Source: JAJFUI01 sp963754135
GTDB taxonomy: Bacteria > Planctomycetota > Planctomycetia > Pirellulales > Thermoguttaceae
Reading direction: 5' to 3'
DNA length: 64,000 nucleotides
Assembly: GCA_963754135.1 (NCBI GenBank)
Contig: CAVWEY010000003.1
Span: 1,798,001-1,862,000 of the forward strand
Shown one piece after another: positions 1-7,800 of this stretch (positions within the stretch are counted from its first letter, which is position 1; every line of letters begins with the position of its first letter). A program made the translations under genes and the position numbers. The notes below the pieces were generated by a model. It was not told the origin of the DNA and ran no database searches. It saw nothing but the letters and a program-made list of their open reading frames with translations.

Positions 1-534
1 GCGAAAATGGTCCTGGCCGACGTGATGGAAGACCTCCAGGAGCACAACCTCCCCTTCGACCGCGACGTCCCGGTGGGCATGATGGTGGAAACGCCGGCCG
101 CCGTGCTGATGGCCGACCGCTTTGTCGAAGAGGTGGATTTCCTCAGCCTGGGCACCAACGACTTGATCCAATACACGTTGGCCGTGGACCGCAGCAACAA
201 GGACGTGGTGGGCTTGTACAACCCCGCCGATCCGGCCGTGCTCAAGCTCATCGCCATCGCCATCGAGGCCGCCGGCCGCAAGCAACTGCCGATCAGCATG
301 TGCGGGCAGATGAGCGGCAGCCCCTTGTACACGATGTTGCTGCTGGGGATGGGGCTGCGGCAGTTCAGCGTCACCCCCAGCGCCATCCCCGAAGTGAAGA
401 ACATCTGCCGCAGCGTGACCATTCCCGAATGTCAGGCCGTGGCGGGGCGGGTGAAGGGCATGGAAAACGCCCGCGACGTGAAAAGCTATCTCAAGGAAGA
501 AGTCAGAAAATACGTGCGAGAGATTACCGAGTAG
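1..534 (+). CDS. ptsI: Phosphoenolpyruvate-protein phosphotransferase (enzyme I), C-terminal part
   Basis: This is the 3' end of a gene that begins before the window; the frame is open from base 1. It encodes the PEP-binding TIM-barrel region of enzyme I, the cytoplasmic enzyme that autophosphorylates from PEP and passes phosphate to HPr. Visible family motifs are MMVETPAA, the SLGTNDLIQYTLAVDR block, and CGQMSG, which carries the catalytic cysteine. About 177 residues are present of a family length near 575. The N-terminal phosphohistidine domain is outside the window, so full-length integrity cannot be judged. Confidence 0.93.
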   Translation, partial: AKMVLADVMEDLQEHNLPFDRDVPVGMMVETPAAVLMADRFVEEVDFLSLGTNDLIQYTLAVDRSNKDVVGLYNPADPAVLKLIAIAIEAAGRKQLPISMCGQMSGSPLYTMLLLGMGLRQFSVTPSAIPEVKNICRSVTIPECQAVAGRVKGMENARDVKSYLKEEVRKYVREITE

Positions 535-598
535 AGAATACAACCGGTTTTTTTTGGGTTCCCCGCCGGCAACGGCAGTGGCGGGGAAAGTCGGACGA

Positions 599-1334
599 AT
601 GGTTCGATTACGAGTACGCATTCGTTTTTCCAAGCAGGGAGACCTGCGGCTGATCGGGCATCGCGACCTGATGCGGTGCTTAGAGCGGGTGTTCCGCCGC
701 GCCCAACTGGCGCTCGGCTTCAGCCAGGGGTTCCATCCGAAACCGCGGATGACCTTCCCCTCGGCCCTGGCGGTGGGAATCGAGGGACTCGACGAGGTGA
801 TGGAGGTGGAACTGGCCGACGCCGGAAAAGGGGACTGTCCCCGACCAACCTTCGGTTGGTGCCCGCCGGAACGGCCCGCAGGCGGGCACCATGCTTGCAT
901 GGTCGTCGCACAAATGGGGACTGTCCCCTTTTCCACCGCGGAGGAACTGCTGCGGCGCTGGCGCCGCAAGCCCCCCCGGGGCTTGCGTTCCGCACGGTGG
1001 AAGTGCTGCCCGAGGGCGGCCGGAAAGTCCGCCTCCAGAGCGCCTTTTACGAAGCCTCGGTTCCCGCGCCGGAGCAAGCCGGCCTGGTTGAGCGGATCGA
1101 GCGTCTGCTCAGCGCCCCATCTTGGCCGGTCGAGCGCGCCGCGGGCGCGGCCCGGTCGACTTGCGCCCGCTGGTGCTCGATCTGGCGTTGCGGGAGGGCG
1201 TGCTGGCGATGCGGCTCCGCCTCGACGGCCGCCAGAGCGCCTCCGTGCGCGACGTGCTGGCGGCCCTGGGCTTGGCCGGCATCGAGCAGCAAGGCGCCCG
1301 CCTCCGCCGCACCGCCGTGGAGGTCTGCCCATGA
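599..1334 (+). pseudogene. DUF2344 (radical SAM-associated) protein, interrupted by a repeat and frameshifts
   Basis: The N-terminus (MVRLRVRIRFSKQGDLRLIG, then FSQGFHPKPRM) matches the DUF2344/TIGR03936 family, usually found with or fused to a radical SAM protein; the exact function is unknown. The start at 599 is chosen because homology begins there. After about 76 residues an alien 107-bp palindromic element (826-932) is read through. Homology resumes as a segment ending in ELLRRW, shifts frame near 965-975 (LAPQAPPGLAFRTVEVLPEG), and shifts again near 1115 (VDLRPLVLDLALREGVLAM). The second break is at a run of C and may be a sequence error. The repeat is a real insertion. As written, no full-length protein is possible. 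It ends 42 bp before the RNase gene. Confidence 0.75.
826..932. repeat. Palindromic element inside the DUF2344 gene
   Basis: The ends are AAAAGGGGACTGTCCCC (826-842) and GGGGACTGTCCCCTTTT (916-932), inverted copies of each other with one mismatch at the centre. The inside holds two further hairpins: ACCAACCttcGGTTGGT and one with GCCCGC/GCGGGC arms. The 107-bp length is not a multiple of three. Its translation has no place in the DUF2344 family. Confidence 0.85.
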
Positions 1335-1376
1335 CAATGCGTACACGTCGGTATTGCCGAACAAGAAAGTCACCAC

Positions 1377-3008
1377 ATGAAACAGGAAATGCTGATCAAC
1401 GTCGCGCAGCCGGAAGAATGCCGCATCGCGATCGTTGAGGACGGAGTGCTCGAAGAGCTGTACGTCGAACGCGCCGGACAAGACAATTACGTCGGCAACA
1501 TCTACAAGGGAGTCGTCGTCAACCTGGAGCCGAGCATCCAGGCGGCGTTCGTGGATTTTGGCGTGGGCCGGAACGGCTTCCTGCACGTCAGCGACGTCGA
1601 GCCGCAATACTTCCGCCAGGGCGGTTTCGATCCGGACAAGGCCCTCGGTCCGGCCGCTCCCCACCGTCCGCCCCGCCGCCAGAGCGAGTCGGCCGTGGGC
1701 GACGAGTTTGAGGAAGGCACCGAGGACGCCGAGCGGCCGCGGAATTACCGCTTCAGCGCGCGGCCCCGCTTCAAGCCGCCCATCCAGGAAATTTTCCGCC
1801 GCGGCGACGAAGTGCTCGTGCAGGTCATCAAGGAGGGGATCGGCACCAAGGGCCCGACGCTCTCGACCTACATCAGCATCCCCGGCCGCTACCTGGTGCT
1901 CATGCCCGCGCTGGGGCGGATCGGCGTCTCGCGGAAGATCGAGGACGAGGCCATCCGCCGCCGCCTCCGCGACATCATGATCGAGTTGAACCCGCCCAAA
2001 GGCGTCGGCTTCATCGTCCGCACCGCCGGCAGCGACCGGACCCGCCGCGAACTCTCCCGCGACATGGCCTACCTGCTGCGCCTCTGGAAAGTGATCGCCC
2101 GGCGGATCAAGCGGCTGCCGGCCCCGACGGGCATCTACGAAGAAAGCGACATGATCATCCGCACCATCCGCGACATCTTCACCCCCGAGGTCGACGCCAT
2201 CTATATCGACGAGCCGGCGGCGCACGAGCGGGCCAAGGAGTTTCTCCAGTTGGTGATGCCCCGCTACGTCCATCACCTCCAGTTCTACGAGGGCAAAGAG
2301 CCGCTCTTCTGCAAGTACAATCTCGACGAGGAGATCGCCAAAATTCACCGCCGCCGCGTGCCGCTGCGCTCCGGCGGGTCGATCGTCATCGACCAGACGG
2401 AGGCCCTGGTGGCAATCGACGTCAACAGCGGCAGCTTCCGCGCCGAGGACTCTGCCGAGGAAACCGCCTACCAAATGAACATCCTGGCGGCCAAGGAAAT
2501 CGCCCGCCAACTCCGCCTCCGCGACCTCGGCGGGGTGATCGTCAACGACTTCATCGACATGCGGAAGGAAAAACACCGCCGCGGCGTCGAGCGGGCGCTC
2601 CGCGACGCCATGAAGCGCGACCGGGCGCGGACGAAAATCCTCCGCACCAGCCCCTTCGGACTGATCGAAATGACCCGGCAACGCATCCGCACCAACCCGA
2701 AGCGGAGCGCCTACATGGAGTGCCCGGCTTGCAGCGGCGTGGGGGTCGTCAAAACCGCCGAAAGCATGGCCATCGATGTCGTCCGGCTCCTGATCCTCGC
2801 CAGCCAACGCCCGGCCGTCGCGCAGGTCACAGTCACTGTGGCCGAAGAGGTGGCCGACTACCTCAACAACCGCAAGCGGCACGAGTTGGCCCGACTAGAA
2901 GAAGACGGCAAGATGGCAGTGCAAATCATTGGCGTGGAAGGGGTTGCGCCCGAGCACCTGGTCGTCCAATGCCGCGACGGCGACGACCGGGAAGTGAAGT
3001 TCCCCTAG
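1377..3008 (+). CDS. rng: Rne/Rng family ribonuclease (RNase E/G)
   Basis: The 543-residue protein is a single-strand endoribonuclease of the RNase E/G family, acting in rRNA maturation and mRNA decay in the cytoplasm. It opens with the family start (QEMLINVAQPEECRIAIVEDG), has an S1 domain (YVGNIYKGVVVNLEPSIQAA), and carries the catalytic DVNSGS block near residue 347 and the RDLGGVIVNDFIDM segment. The zinc-link region reads CPACSGVG, a variant of the CPxCxG motif. The S1 domain contains an extra arginine- and glutamate-rich stretch of about 60 residues (around residues 85-140), as in many planctomycete and cyanobacterial homologues. The acidic C-terminal scaffold of RNase E is absent, so RNase G-like is the better name. 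Confidence 0.93.
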   Translation: MKQEMLINVAQPEECRIAIVEDGVLEELYVERAGQDNYVGNIYKGVVVNLEPSIQAAFVDFGVGRNGFLHVSDVEPQYFRQGGFDPDKALGPAAPHRPPRRQSESAVGDEFEEGTEDAERPRNYRFSARPRFKPPIQEIFRRGDEVLVQVIKEGIGTKGPTLSTYISIPGRYLVLMPALGRIGVSRKIEDEAIRRRLRDIMIELNPPKGVGFIVRTAGSDRTRRELSRDMAYLLRLWKVIARRIKRLPAPTGIYEESDMIIRTIRDIFTPEVDAIYIDEPAAHERAKEFLQLVMPRYVHHLQFYEGKEPLFCKYNLDEEIAKIHRRRVPLRSGGSIVIDQTEALVAIDVNSGSFRAEDSAEETAYQMNILAAKEIARQLRLRDLGGVIVNDFIDMRKEKHRRGVERALRDAMKRDRARTKILRTSPFGLIEMTRQRIRTNPKRSAYMECPACSGVGVVKTAESMAIDVVRLLILASQRPAVAQVTVTVAEEVADYLNNRKRHELARLEEDGKMAVQIIGVEGVAPEHLVVQCRDGDDREVKFP

Positions 3009-3029
3009 CCGACAGTCGGTGAACGCCCC

Positions 3030-3058
3030 TTGAACAACCCCGCCCGCCTCTGATAAAC
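3030..3058 (+). promoter_or_regulatory. Possible sigma-70 promoter of rplU
   Basis: TTGAAC (3030-3035) and a -10-like GATAAA or ATAAAC (3052-3058) are separated by 16-17 bases and lie about 45 bases before the rplU start. The match is by eye only. Confidence 0.4.
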
Positions 3059-3103
3059 TCAGTGGTTTGCCAATAGCACGCGATAAGCACGCAGGTCTGT
3101 CCC

Positions 3104-3418
3104 ATGTACGCAATCATCTCCGAAGGCGGACGCCAGTTCAGAGTCGAAGAGGGCCAGGAACTGGATATCGATTACCGCGACGCGTCGGTCGGCGACCAGG
3201 TCAAGTTCGAGCGCGTGCTGGCCTGCCAGACCGACGGCCAACTGAAGGTTGGGCAGCCGCTGGTCGAGGGGGCCATTGTCACCGCCGAGGTGCTCTCGGT
3301 CGTCCAGGGTCCGAAGCTGGTGATCCAAAAGGCCCGGCGGCGGAAGAACTATCGCCGCAAGACCGGCCACCGGCAGCTCTATACCCGCGTGAAGATCGGC
3401 AAGATCGAAGTGGGGTAA
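3104..3418 (+). CDS. rplU: 50S ribosomal protein L21
   Basis: The 104-residue protein is full length for bacterial L21 and binds 23S rRNA in the large subunit. It starts MYAIISEGGRQFRVEEGQ and ends with the RRKNYRRKTGHRQLYT block typical of the family. The usual partner gene rpmA (L27) does not follow; a palindromic repeat and convergent genes do. The gene is preceded by its own possible promoter, about 95 bp after the RNase gene. Confidence 0.97.
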   Translation: MYAIISEGGRQFRVEEGQELDIDYRDASVGDQVKFERVLACQTDGQLKVGQPLVEGAIVTAEVLSVVQGPKLVIQKARRRKNYRRKTGHRQLYTRVKIGKIEVG

Positions 3419-3422
3419 TCTT

Positions 3423-3482
3423 GTAGGACGGATTTCCTAATCCGTCCACGAGAAAATGGACGGATTAGGAAATCCGTGCTAC
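3423..3482. repeat. GTAGGACG-type palindromic element, intergenic copy 1
   Basis: The left arm is GTAGGACGGATTTCCTAATC and continues with CGTCC to 3447; the right arm (3458-3482) is its inverse with one change (GTGCTAC instead of GTCCTAC). It lies between the convergent rplU and sixA-like genes and could fold in RNA from either strand, so it may work as a bidirectional terminator. Other copies are at 12496, 21468, 22381 and 61766. Confidence 0.9.
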
Positions 3483-3493
3483 GTTGCTCTCTG

Positions 3494-3988
3494 TCAGCAT
3501 CCCAACACCTTCGCCGTCACCAGCCAGCGAAGCTCGCCGGCGCCGAGAGCCGGGGGGCCGTCGAACTCGATGGCGGCCACGGCGCCCTTGGAGAAACGGA
3601 TCAGGGCGTCCGGCCCGCCCACCAGCGCGGCGCAAAGCCGGTCCACGTCGGGGGCGTGGCCGACCCAGGCGATCTGCTCGTGCTCTTTCGCCTGCCGGGC
3701 CGTCCAGCGCAACAGCCCTTCCACCTCGCTGCCCGGCCGCAACTCATCGAGCCGGACGACCTTCGGCCGGTCGGGCACTCCGGCGGCCAACAACTCGGCG
3801 GTTTGCACGCAGCGGAGCAGTGGGCTGGCCGCCACCACTTGCGGCGCCATGCCCCGCCCGGCCAACGCTTTCACCACCTTGGCAAACCGCTCCTTGCCTT
3901 CGTCCGTGAGCGGCCGCAGATCATCGTTGGGCCAGCGGTCGTCGTCGCGGTCAAAGGCCCAGGCGTGACGGATGATGTAGAGGTCCAT
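3494..3988 (-). CDS. sixA: SixA-like phosphohistidine phosphatase
   Basis: The 164-residue histidine phosphatase begins MDLYIIRHAWAFDRDDDRWP, with the RHG-type catalytic motif RHA at residues 7-9. It continues with PLTDEGKERFAKV and SPLLRCVQTAELLA, the SixA signature. SixA removes phosphate from histidine phosphotransfer domains or phospho-PTS proteins. The gene lies 3 bp downstream of the RNase HII-like gene on the same strand, so the two are probably co-transcribed. The substrate is not shown by the sequence. Confidence 0.85.
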   Translation of the reverse strand: MDLYIIRHAWAFDRDDDRWPNDDLRPLTDEGKERFAKVVKALAGRGMAPQVVAASPLLRCVQTAELLAAGVPDRPKVVRLDELRPGSEVEGLLRWTARQAKEHEQIAWVGHAPDVDRLCAALVGGPDALIRFSKGAVAAIEFDGPPALGAGELRWLVTAKVLGC

Positions 3989-3991
3989 AGA

Positions 3992-4975
3992 TCACCTCGC
4001 TCGCCACAGTATTCGGTCGGAAATGTGCAAGTGCTTCTGTGTTTCAGCAATATCGGCGCGAAAGCGTTTCGCGTCTTGCGGATAGCCGGCCGTCGGCGGC
4101 AGGTTGGGCACGTGCTGTCGCCAGAAGTCGTTGAACGCCCGCATGGCCAGCTCGCGGAGATACTTCGACGCCATCGAGGCCAGCGCGGCGGGCAGGCACG
4201 ACTCGGCCCCGACGCGGAAACAGAACTCGACGCGGCGATCCGCCGGACCAAAGCGGTAGCTGCTCCGCTGCCGACCTTCGCCGCGGATTTCGATGAACCA
4301 CTCGGGGAAGTGCTCGGCCAGCAAGTCGCCATAGCGGTTCCGCCCGCCGTGCTTGTCGCAGATGACCGAGACTGGCCCCGGCGGGAGCGTGTCGATCAGC
4401 CGCGCGGCCAGTTCGAGGGTTTGGTGCGATAGTGCGGCCCCCTTCGAGCCATGCCGCTCGATTAGCTCGTTGAGTTGGTGGGCGAAGATTGCCCGGCTCC
4501 GCACGGCCCGGAGCCGCACGCCGGCCGCGGCCAGGCCCGCCCGCAACGGCTCCGCCAGCAGCGCCAGGTCTTCCCCGTCGCAATCCAGCGGGGCCGGACA
4601 GTCATAACCGGCATACCAGGGGACGGCTTGCATGTGCCCAATCGCATCCGGGGCGATGGCCTGCCACACGTCGCGCCAGGTCCGCGGGCAGATGTCGAGC
4701 AGCCCGAGCGCCGCCCACAGCCCGCGCTCCAGATGCCGCAAGCCCCGCTCGGGCGAATAGAGCGTCTTCGAGTCGGCGATCAGCAATGGCGGGAATGTAG
4801 CCGGCACACGGTTTGTGCCGCCTACATTGGGCCGGGAGGCAATCACGCGACTCAGCCGGCCGAAGAGGTCTTCGCCGCCGACCCCGTCGGGCGCCTCCCA
4901 GACGGTGGCCGAGATCACCAGCGGGCCGAGGTTCGGCCCGTATCCGGCCTCGTCGGTTCCAATCAGGTATCCCAT
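3992..4975 (-). CDS. RNase HII-like protein with an internal repeat insertion
   Basis: The start at 4975 is chosen because MGYLIGTDEAGYGPNLGPLV begins the conserved region; the open frame extends 12 residues further upstream without homology. DEAGYGP and LIADSKTLY correspond to the catalytic DEAGRGP and DSK motifs of RNase HII, which cleaves RNA in RNA:DNA hybrids. The C-terminal half (ICDKHGGRNRYG, ASMASKYLRELAM) is divergent, a form I associate with planctomycetes. Residues about 49-60 (VGGTNRVPAT) come from a short palindromic repeat at 4794-4828 that is read in frame. It is coupled to the sixA-like gene downstream. Confidence 0.75.
   Translation of the reverse strand: MGYLIGTDEAGYGPNLGPLVISATVWEAPDGVGGEDLFGRLSRVIASRPNVGGTNRVPATFPPLLIADSKTLYSPERGLRHLERGLWAALGLLDICPRTWRDVWQAIAPDAIGHMQAVPWYAGYDCPAPLDCDGEDLALLAEPLRAGLAAAGVRLRAVRSRAIFAHQLNELIERHGSKGAALSHQTLELAARLIDTLPPGPVSVICDKHGGRNRYGDLLAEHFPEWFIEIRGEGRQRSSYRFGPADRRVEFCFRVGAESCLPAALASMASKYLRELAMRAFNDFWRQHVPNLPPTAGYPQDAKRFRADIAETQKHLHISDRILWRAR
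4794..4828. repeat. AATGTAG palindromic element inside the RNase HII-like gene
   Basis: AATGTAG, then CGGCACA, a short loop, TGTGCCG and CTACATT form a near-perfect inverted repeat. It is translated in frame. A partial copy of the same type is in the chain-length gene near 23505-23534. Confidence 0.8.
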
Positions 4976-5189
4976 GCGGCGCAGCCTAGCAGGCGGGGCG
5001 CAAAACCGCAAGCGGCTTGGAGTTCACCCAGTGCCGATTCGGACGGGAATGGCCGTGCGGCGGTAACGGCTTGTTGCCTCCGATCTGCGCCGGAAGTAGA
5101 ATTGGGCGGACGCAAACATCGTGTCTTACGCCGTTTCCGGCGGCTGTTAGCGGCCGGCTGTAGGATGCGGCCTAACCCGTGCGCTCAAC

Positions 5190-6497
5190 ATGAGACTTCC
5201 TCCCGAAGGCGCCCGTTGGCTGGTTTCGCTCAGGTGGCTGGCGTGCGGGGCGGTGCTGGCCGTCACCTGGCTGACCTCCTCGGGGCTGGGGATCATCGCC
5301 GATCCGCGGCCGCTGTACGTCATCGCCGCGGCGATGGCGGGCTACAACCTGCTCTTTTACCTGGCCCAACGCCGCCCTTGGGCGGGCGAGGGAAACGTCG
5401 AGCGGAACATCCTTCTTCAGGTCCTGCTCGATCTGGTCTCGCTGACGCTGCTGTTGTATTACGCCGATCTGCCGCGCAACCCGTTCCTGTTCTATTTCGT
5501 GTTCCACATGATTATCGCGGGGATGTACCTCCGCGGCCGGACACCGTATTTCCTTGCGGCTTTGTCGACGGCGATGGTCGGCGGGGTGATGCTGCTGCTA
5601 TACAAGGGCTGGATTCCGTCACATCCGCTCAAGTTTCCCTCCGCCCCGCAGCCGCTGCCGCTCCCCGACCGGTTGGACATGTTGGGCGTTTTCGCGGCTT
5701 TTTCCAGCGCCTTGTGGATGGCCGTGTACTTCACCACGTCGATCCGCCGCTACGTCGACCGGGCCCACGCCGAACTGCGGCAGAAGGAGAAGATGCTGGG
5801 CATCGGGCAGTTGGTGGCGGGCATCGCCCACCAGATCGCCAACCCGCTGGACGGCGTGCAGAACTGCCTGCGGCGGATCGGCGAACGGGTCCGCGACGAC
5901 CCCCACCTGACCGAGTACGTGCAACTGATGGGCGAGGCGCTGGAGCGGATCGAGCGGACGGCGAAGCGGGTGCAGGCCTTCGCCCGCCCCCGCGGCATCA
6001 CCCTGCAAAGCACCGACGTGAACCAGGCGGTCGAGGCCACCCTCGACGTGCTCGGTCCGAGCCACGGCCCGAACATCCGCATCGAGAAGGAGTTGGGCAG
6101 CGTGGCCCCGGTCCAAGGCGATCCCTACACCTTGCAGGAAGTCCTCTTCAACCTCTGCACCAATGCCCTGGCCGCCATGCCCCGCGGCGGCACGCTCACC
6201 CTGCGGTCCTATGCCCTGGGGAGCAAAGACGAGGACCAGCTTGGCTCGGTGGCCATCGACGTGAGTGACACGGGCGTGGGCATTGCGCGGGTGAACCTGG
6301 AGCGGATCTTCGAGCCGTTCTTCACCACCCGCGCCGACAGCGGCGGCACCGGACTCGGCCTGGGGCTGTGCCGGATGTTGATCTCCGAAATGGGCGGCCG
6401 GATCGAGGTCCGCAGCGCACTGGGGCAGGGGACCACCTTCACCGTGGTGCTGAATCCGACGGACGCCAGGCGGGGCAGCCCCGGTGACGGCGGCTAA
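5190..6497 (+). CDS. Membrane-bound sensor histidine kinase
   Basis: The 435-residue protein has about six hydrophobic segments in residues 10-190, with no obvious periplasmic sensor domain, then a HisKA/HATPase kinase core. The phospho-acceptor histidine is in GIAHQIANPLDG (around residue 212). ATP-binding boxes are NLCTNALAAM (N), DTGVGIA (G1), FEPFFTT (F) and GTGLGLGL (G2). The arrangement resembles NtrB/ZraS-type kinases. No response regulator gene is adjacent, so the partner is unknown. The signal may be sensed within the membrane. Confidence 0.9.
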   Translation: MRLPPEGARWLVSLRWLACGAVLAVTWLTSSGLGIIADPRPLYVIAAAMAGYNLLFYLAQRRPWAGEGNVERNILLQVLLDLVSLTLLLYYADLPRNPFLFYFVFHMIIAGMYLRGRTPYFLAALSTAMVGGVMLLLYKGWIPSHPLKFPSAPQPLPLPDRLDMLGVFAAFSSALWMAVYFTTSIRRYVDRAHAELRQKEKMLGIGQLVAGIAHQIANPLDGVQNCLRRIGERVRDDPHLTEYVQLMGEALERIERTAKRVQAFARPRGITLQSTDVNQAVEATLDVLGPSHGPNIRIEKELGSVAPVQGDPYTLQEVLFNLCTNALAAMPRGGTLTLRSYALGSKDEDQLGSVAIDVSDTGVGIARVNLERIFEPFFTTRADSGGTGLGLGLCRMLISEMGGRIEVRSALGQGTTFTVVLNPTDARRGSPGDGG

Positions 6498-6572
6498 CCT
6501 TGTCACACAGGCTCTTTTCGGCAGCGCGGTCCTCTGCTACCATACCGTATGTTGAAGGACATTCCAGCCGTT

Positions 6573-7787
6573 ATGAACCACACGCTCTGTCACAACATCG
6601 ACTGGGTCGGCGCGGTGGACTGGAACATCCGCGACTTCCACAGCTACCAGACCGATCGCGGGGCCACGTACAACGCCTATCTCGTGCGCGACGAAAAGAC
6701 CGCCTTGATCGACACGGTCAAGGCTCCCTTCGCCGGCGAGTTGCTGCGGAACGTCGCGGCGCTCGTGGATTTGGCGCGCGTGGACTACGTGGTCTGCAAC
6801 CATGCCGAAATGGACCACTCGGGGGCATTGCCGGAAGTGCTCCGAGCGATGCCCCAGGCCACGCTCGTCTGCGACAAGAAATGTGCCGCCGCCTTGAGCG
6901 GGCACTTCGACACGTCCGCCTGGAAGATGCGGATTGTGGCTGATGCGGAGACGATTCCCTTGGGCCGGCGGACGCTCAAGTTCATCGAGACGCCGATGGC
7001 CCATTGGCCCGAGTCGATGGCCACGTATGTACACGAGGAGAAGCTGCTCTTCTCGATGGACATCTTCGGCCAGCACTACGCCACCAGCGAGCGGTTCGAC
7101 GACGAGGCCGACCTGCCCACGCTGCTGGACGAGGCGAAGACGTACTACGCCAACATCATCATGCCCTACGGCCGGGCTGTGCTGCAAAGCCTGGAGCGGC
7201 TCTCCGGGCTGGAGATCGGCACGATCGCCCCCAGCCACGGCCTCGTCTGGCGGACGCACGCCGCGGAAATTGTCGCCGCCTATCGCGATTGGGCCAACCA
7301 TCGGGCCAGGCCCAAGGTGCTGGTGCTCTACGACACAATGTGGGAGAGCACCGCACAAATGGCCCAGGCGATTCTGGAGGGAGCAACCCGGCCGGGCGTC
7401 AGCGCGTTGCTCGTTCACGTCCGCCGCACGAATCTCACGCGGATTGCCGCCGAGGTGCTTGACGCCGCCGCCGTGGCCGTCGGCTCGCCGACGCTCAACC
7501 GCGGCATGATGCCCGCAGTCGCCGCCGTGCTGAGTTACCTTGACGGGCTGCGGCCGCAAGGCAAGGCGGCGGTGGCCTTCGGCTCCTACGGCTGGGGCGT
7601 CGGCGGGCCCGAGGGCGTCGACCAAGCCCTCCGCCGGCTGGATTGGGAAATCCTCCGCGAGCCGCTCCGCGCCCGCTGGCGGCCCACGCCCGAGTTGCTC
7701 GCCGAGTGTCGCCGCGTGGGTGGTCTGCTGGCCGATCGCGCGGCCGCGATCGTCGGCGTTCGTGCGGGAGACGCATTTGACGTTTAA
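6573..7787 (+). CDS. FprA-family A-type flavoprotein (flavodiiron protein)
   Basis: The protein joins a metallo-beta-lactamase-like diiron domain (residues 1-245) to a flavodoxin domain (from about 250). Diiron ligands are visible in CNHAEMDHSG and later MAHWPES, with SHGLVW before the flavodoxin part; the FMN loop is YDTMWESTAQMA and a second contact is GSPTLNRGMMP. The family reduces O2 or NO to water or N2O and protects anaerobes and microaerophiles. The start at 6573 is preferred because family homology begins at NHTLCHNIDWVGAVDW; an ATG at 6549 is also possible. There is no fused rubredoxin domain. Confidence 0.93.
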   Translation: MNHTLCHNIDWVGAVDWNIRDFHSYQTDRGATYNAYLVRDEKTALIDTVKAPFAGELLRNVAALVDLARVDYVVCNHAEMDHSGALPEVLRAMPQATLVCDKKCAAALSGHFDTSAWKMRIVADAETIPLGRRTLKFIETPMAHWPESMATYVHEEKLLFSMDIFGQHYATSERFDDEADLPTLLDEAKTYYANIIMPYGRAVLQSLERLSGLEIGTIAPSHGLVWRTHAAEIVAAYRDWANHRARPKVLVLYDTMWESTAQMAQAILEGATRPGVSALLVHVRRTNLTRIAAEVLDAAAVAVGSPTLNRGMMPAVAAVLSYLDGLRPQGKAAVAFGSYGWGVGGPEGVDQALRRLDWEILREPLRARWRPTPELLAECRRVGGLLADRAAAIVGVRAGDAFDV

Positions 7788-7800
7788 TTGACCGCTTTAC

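Noticed and set aside
1047..2882. 611-codon minus-strand open frame opposite the RNase gene
   Set aside because: It is a shadow of the high-GC RNase frame, has histidine/aspartate/valine-rich text with no family motif, while the plus strand has clear RNase E/G motifs.
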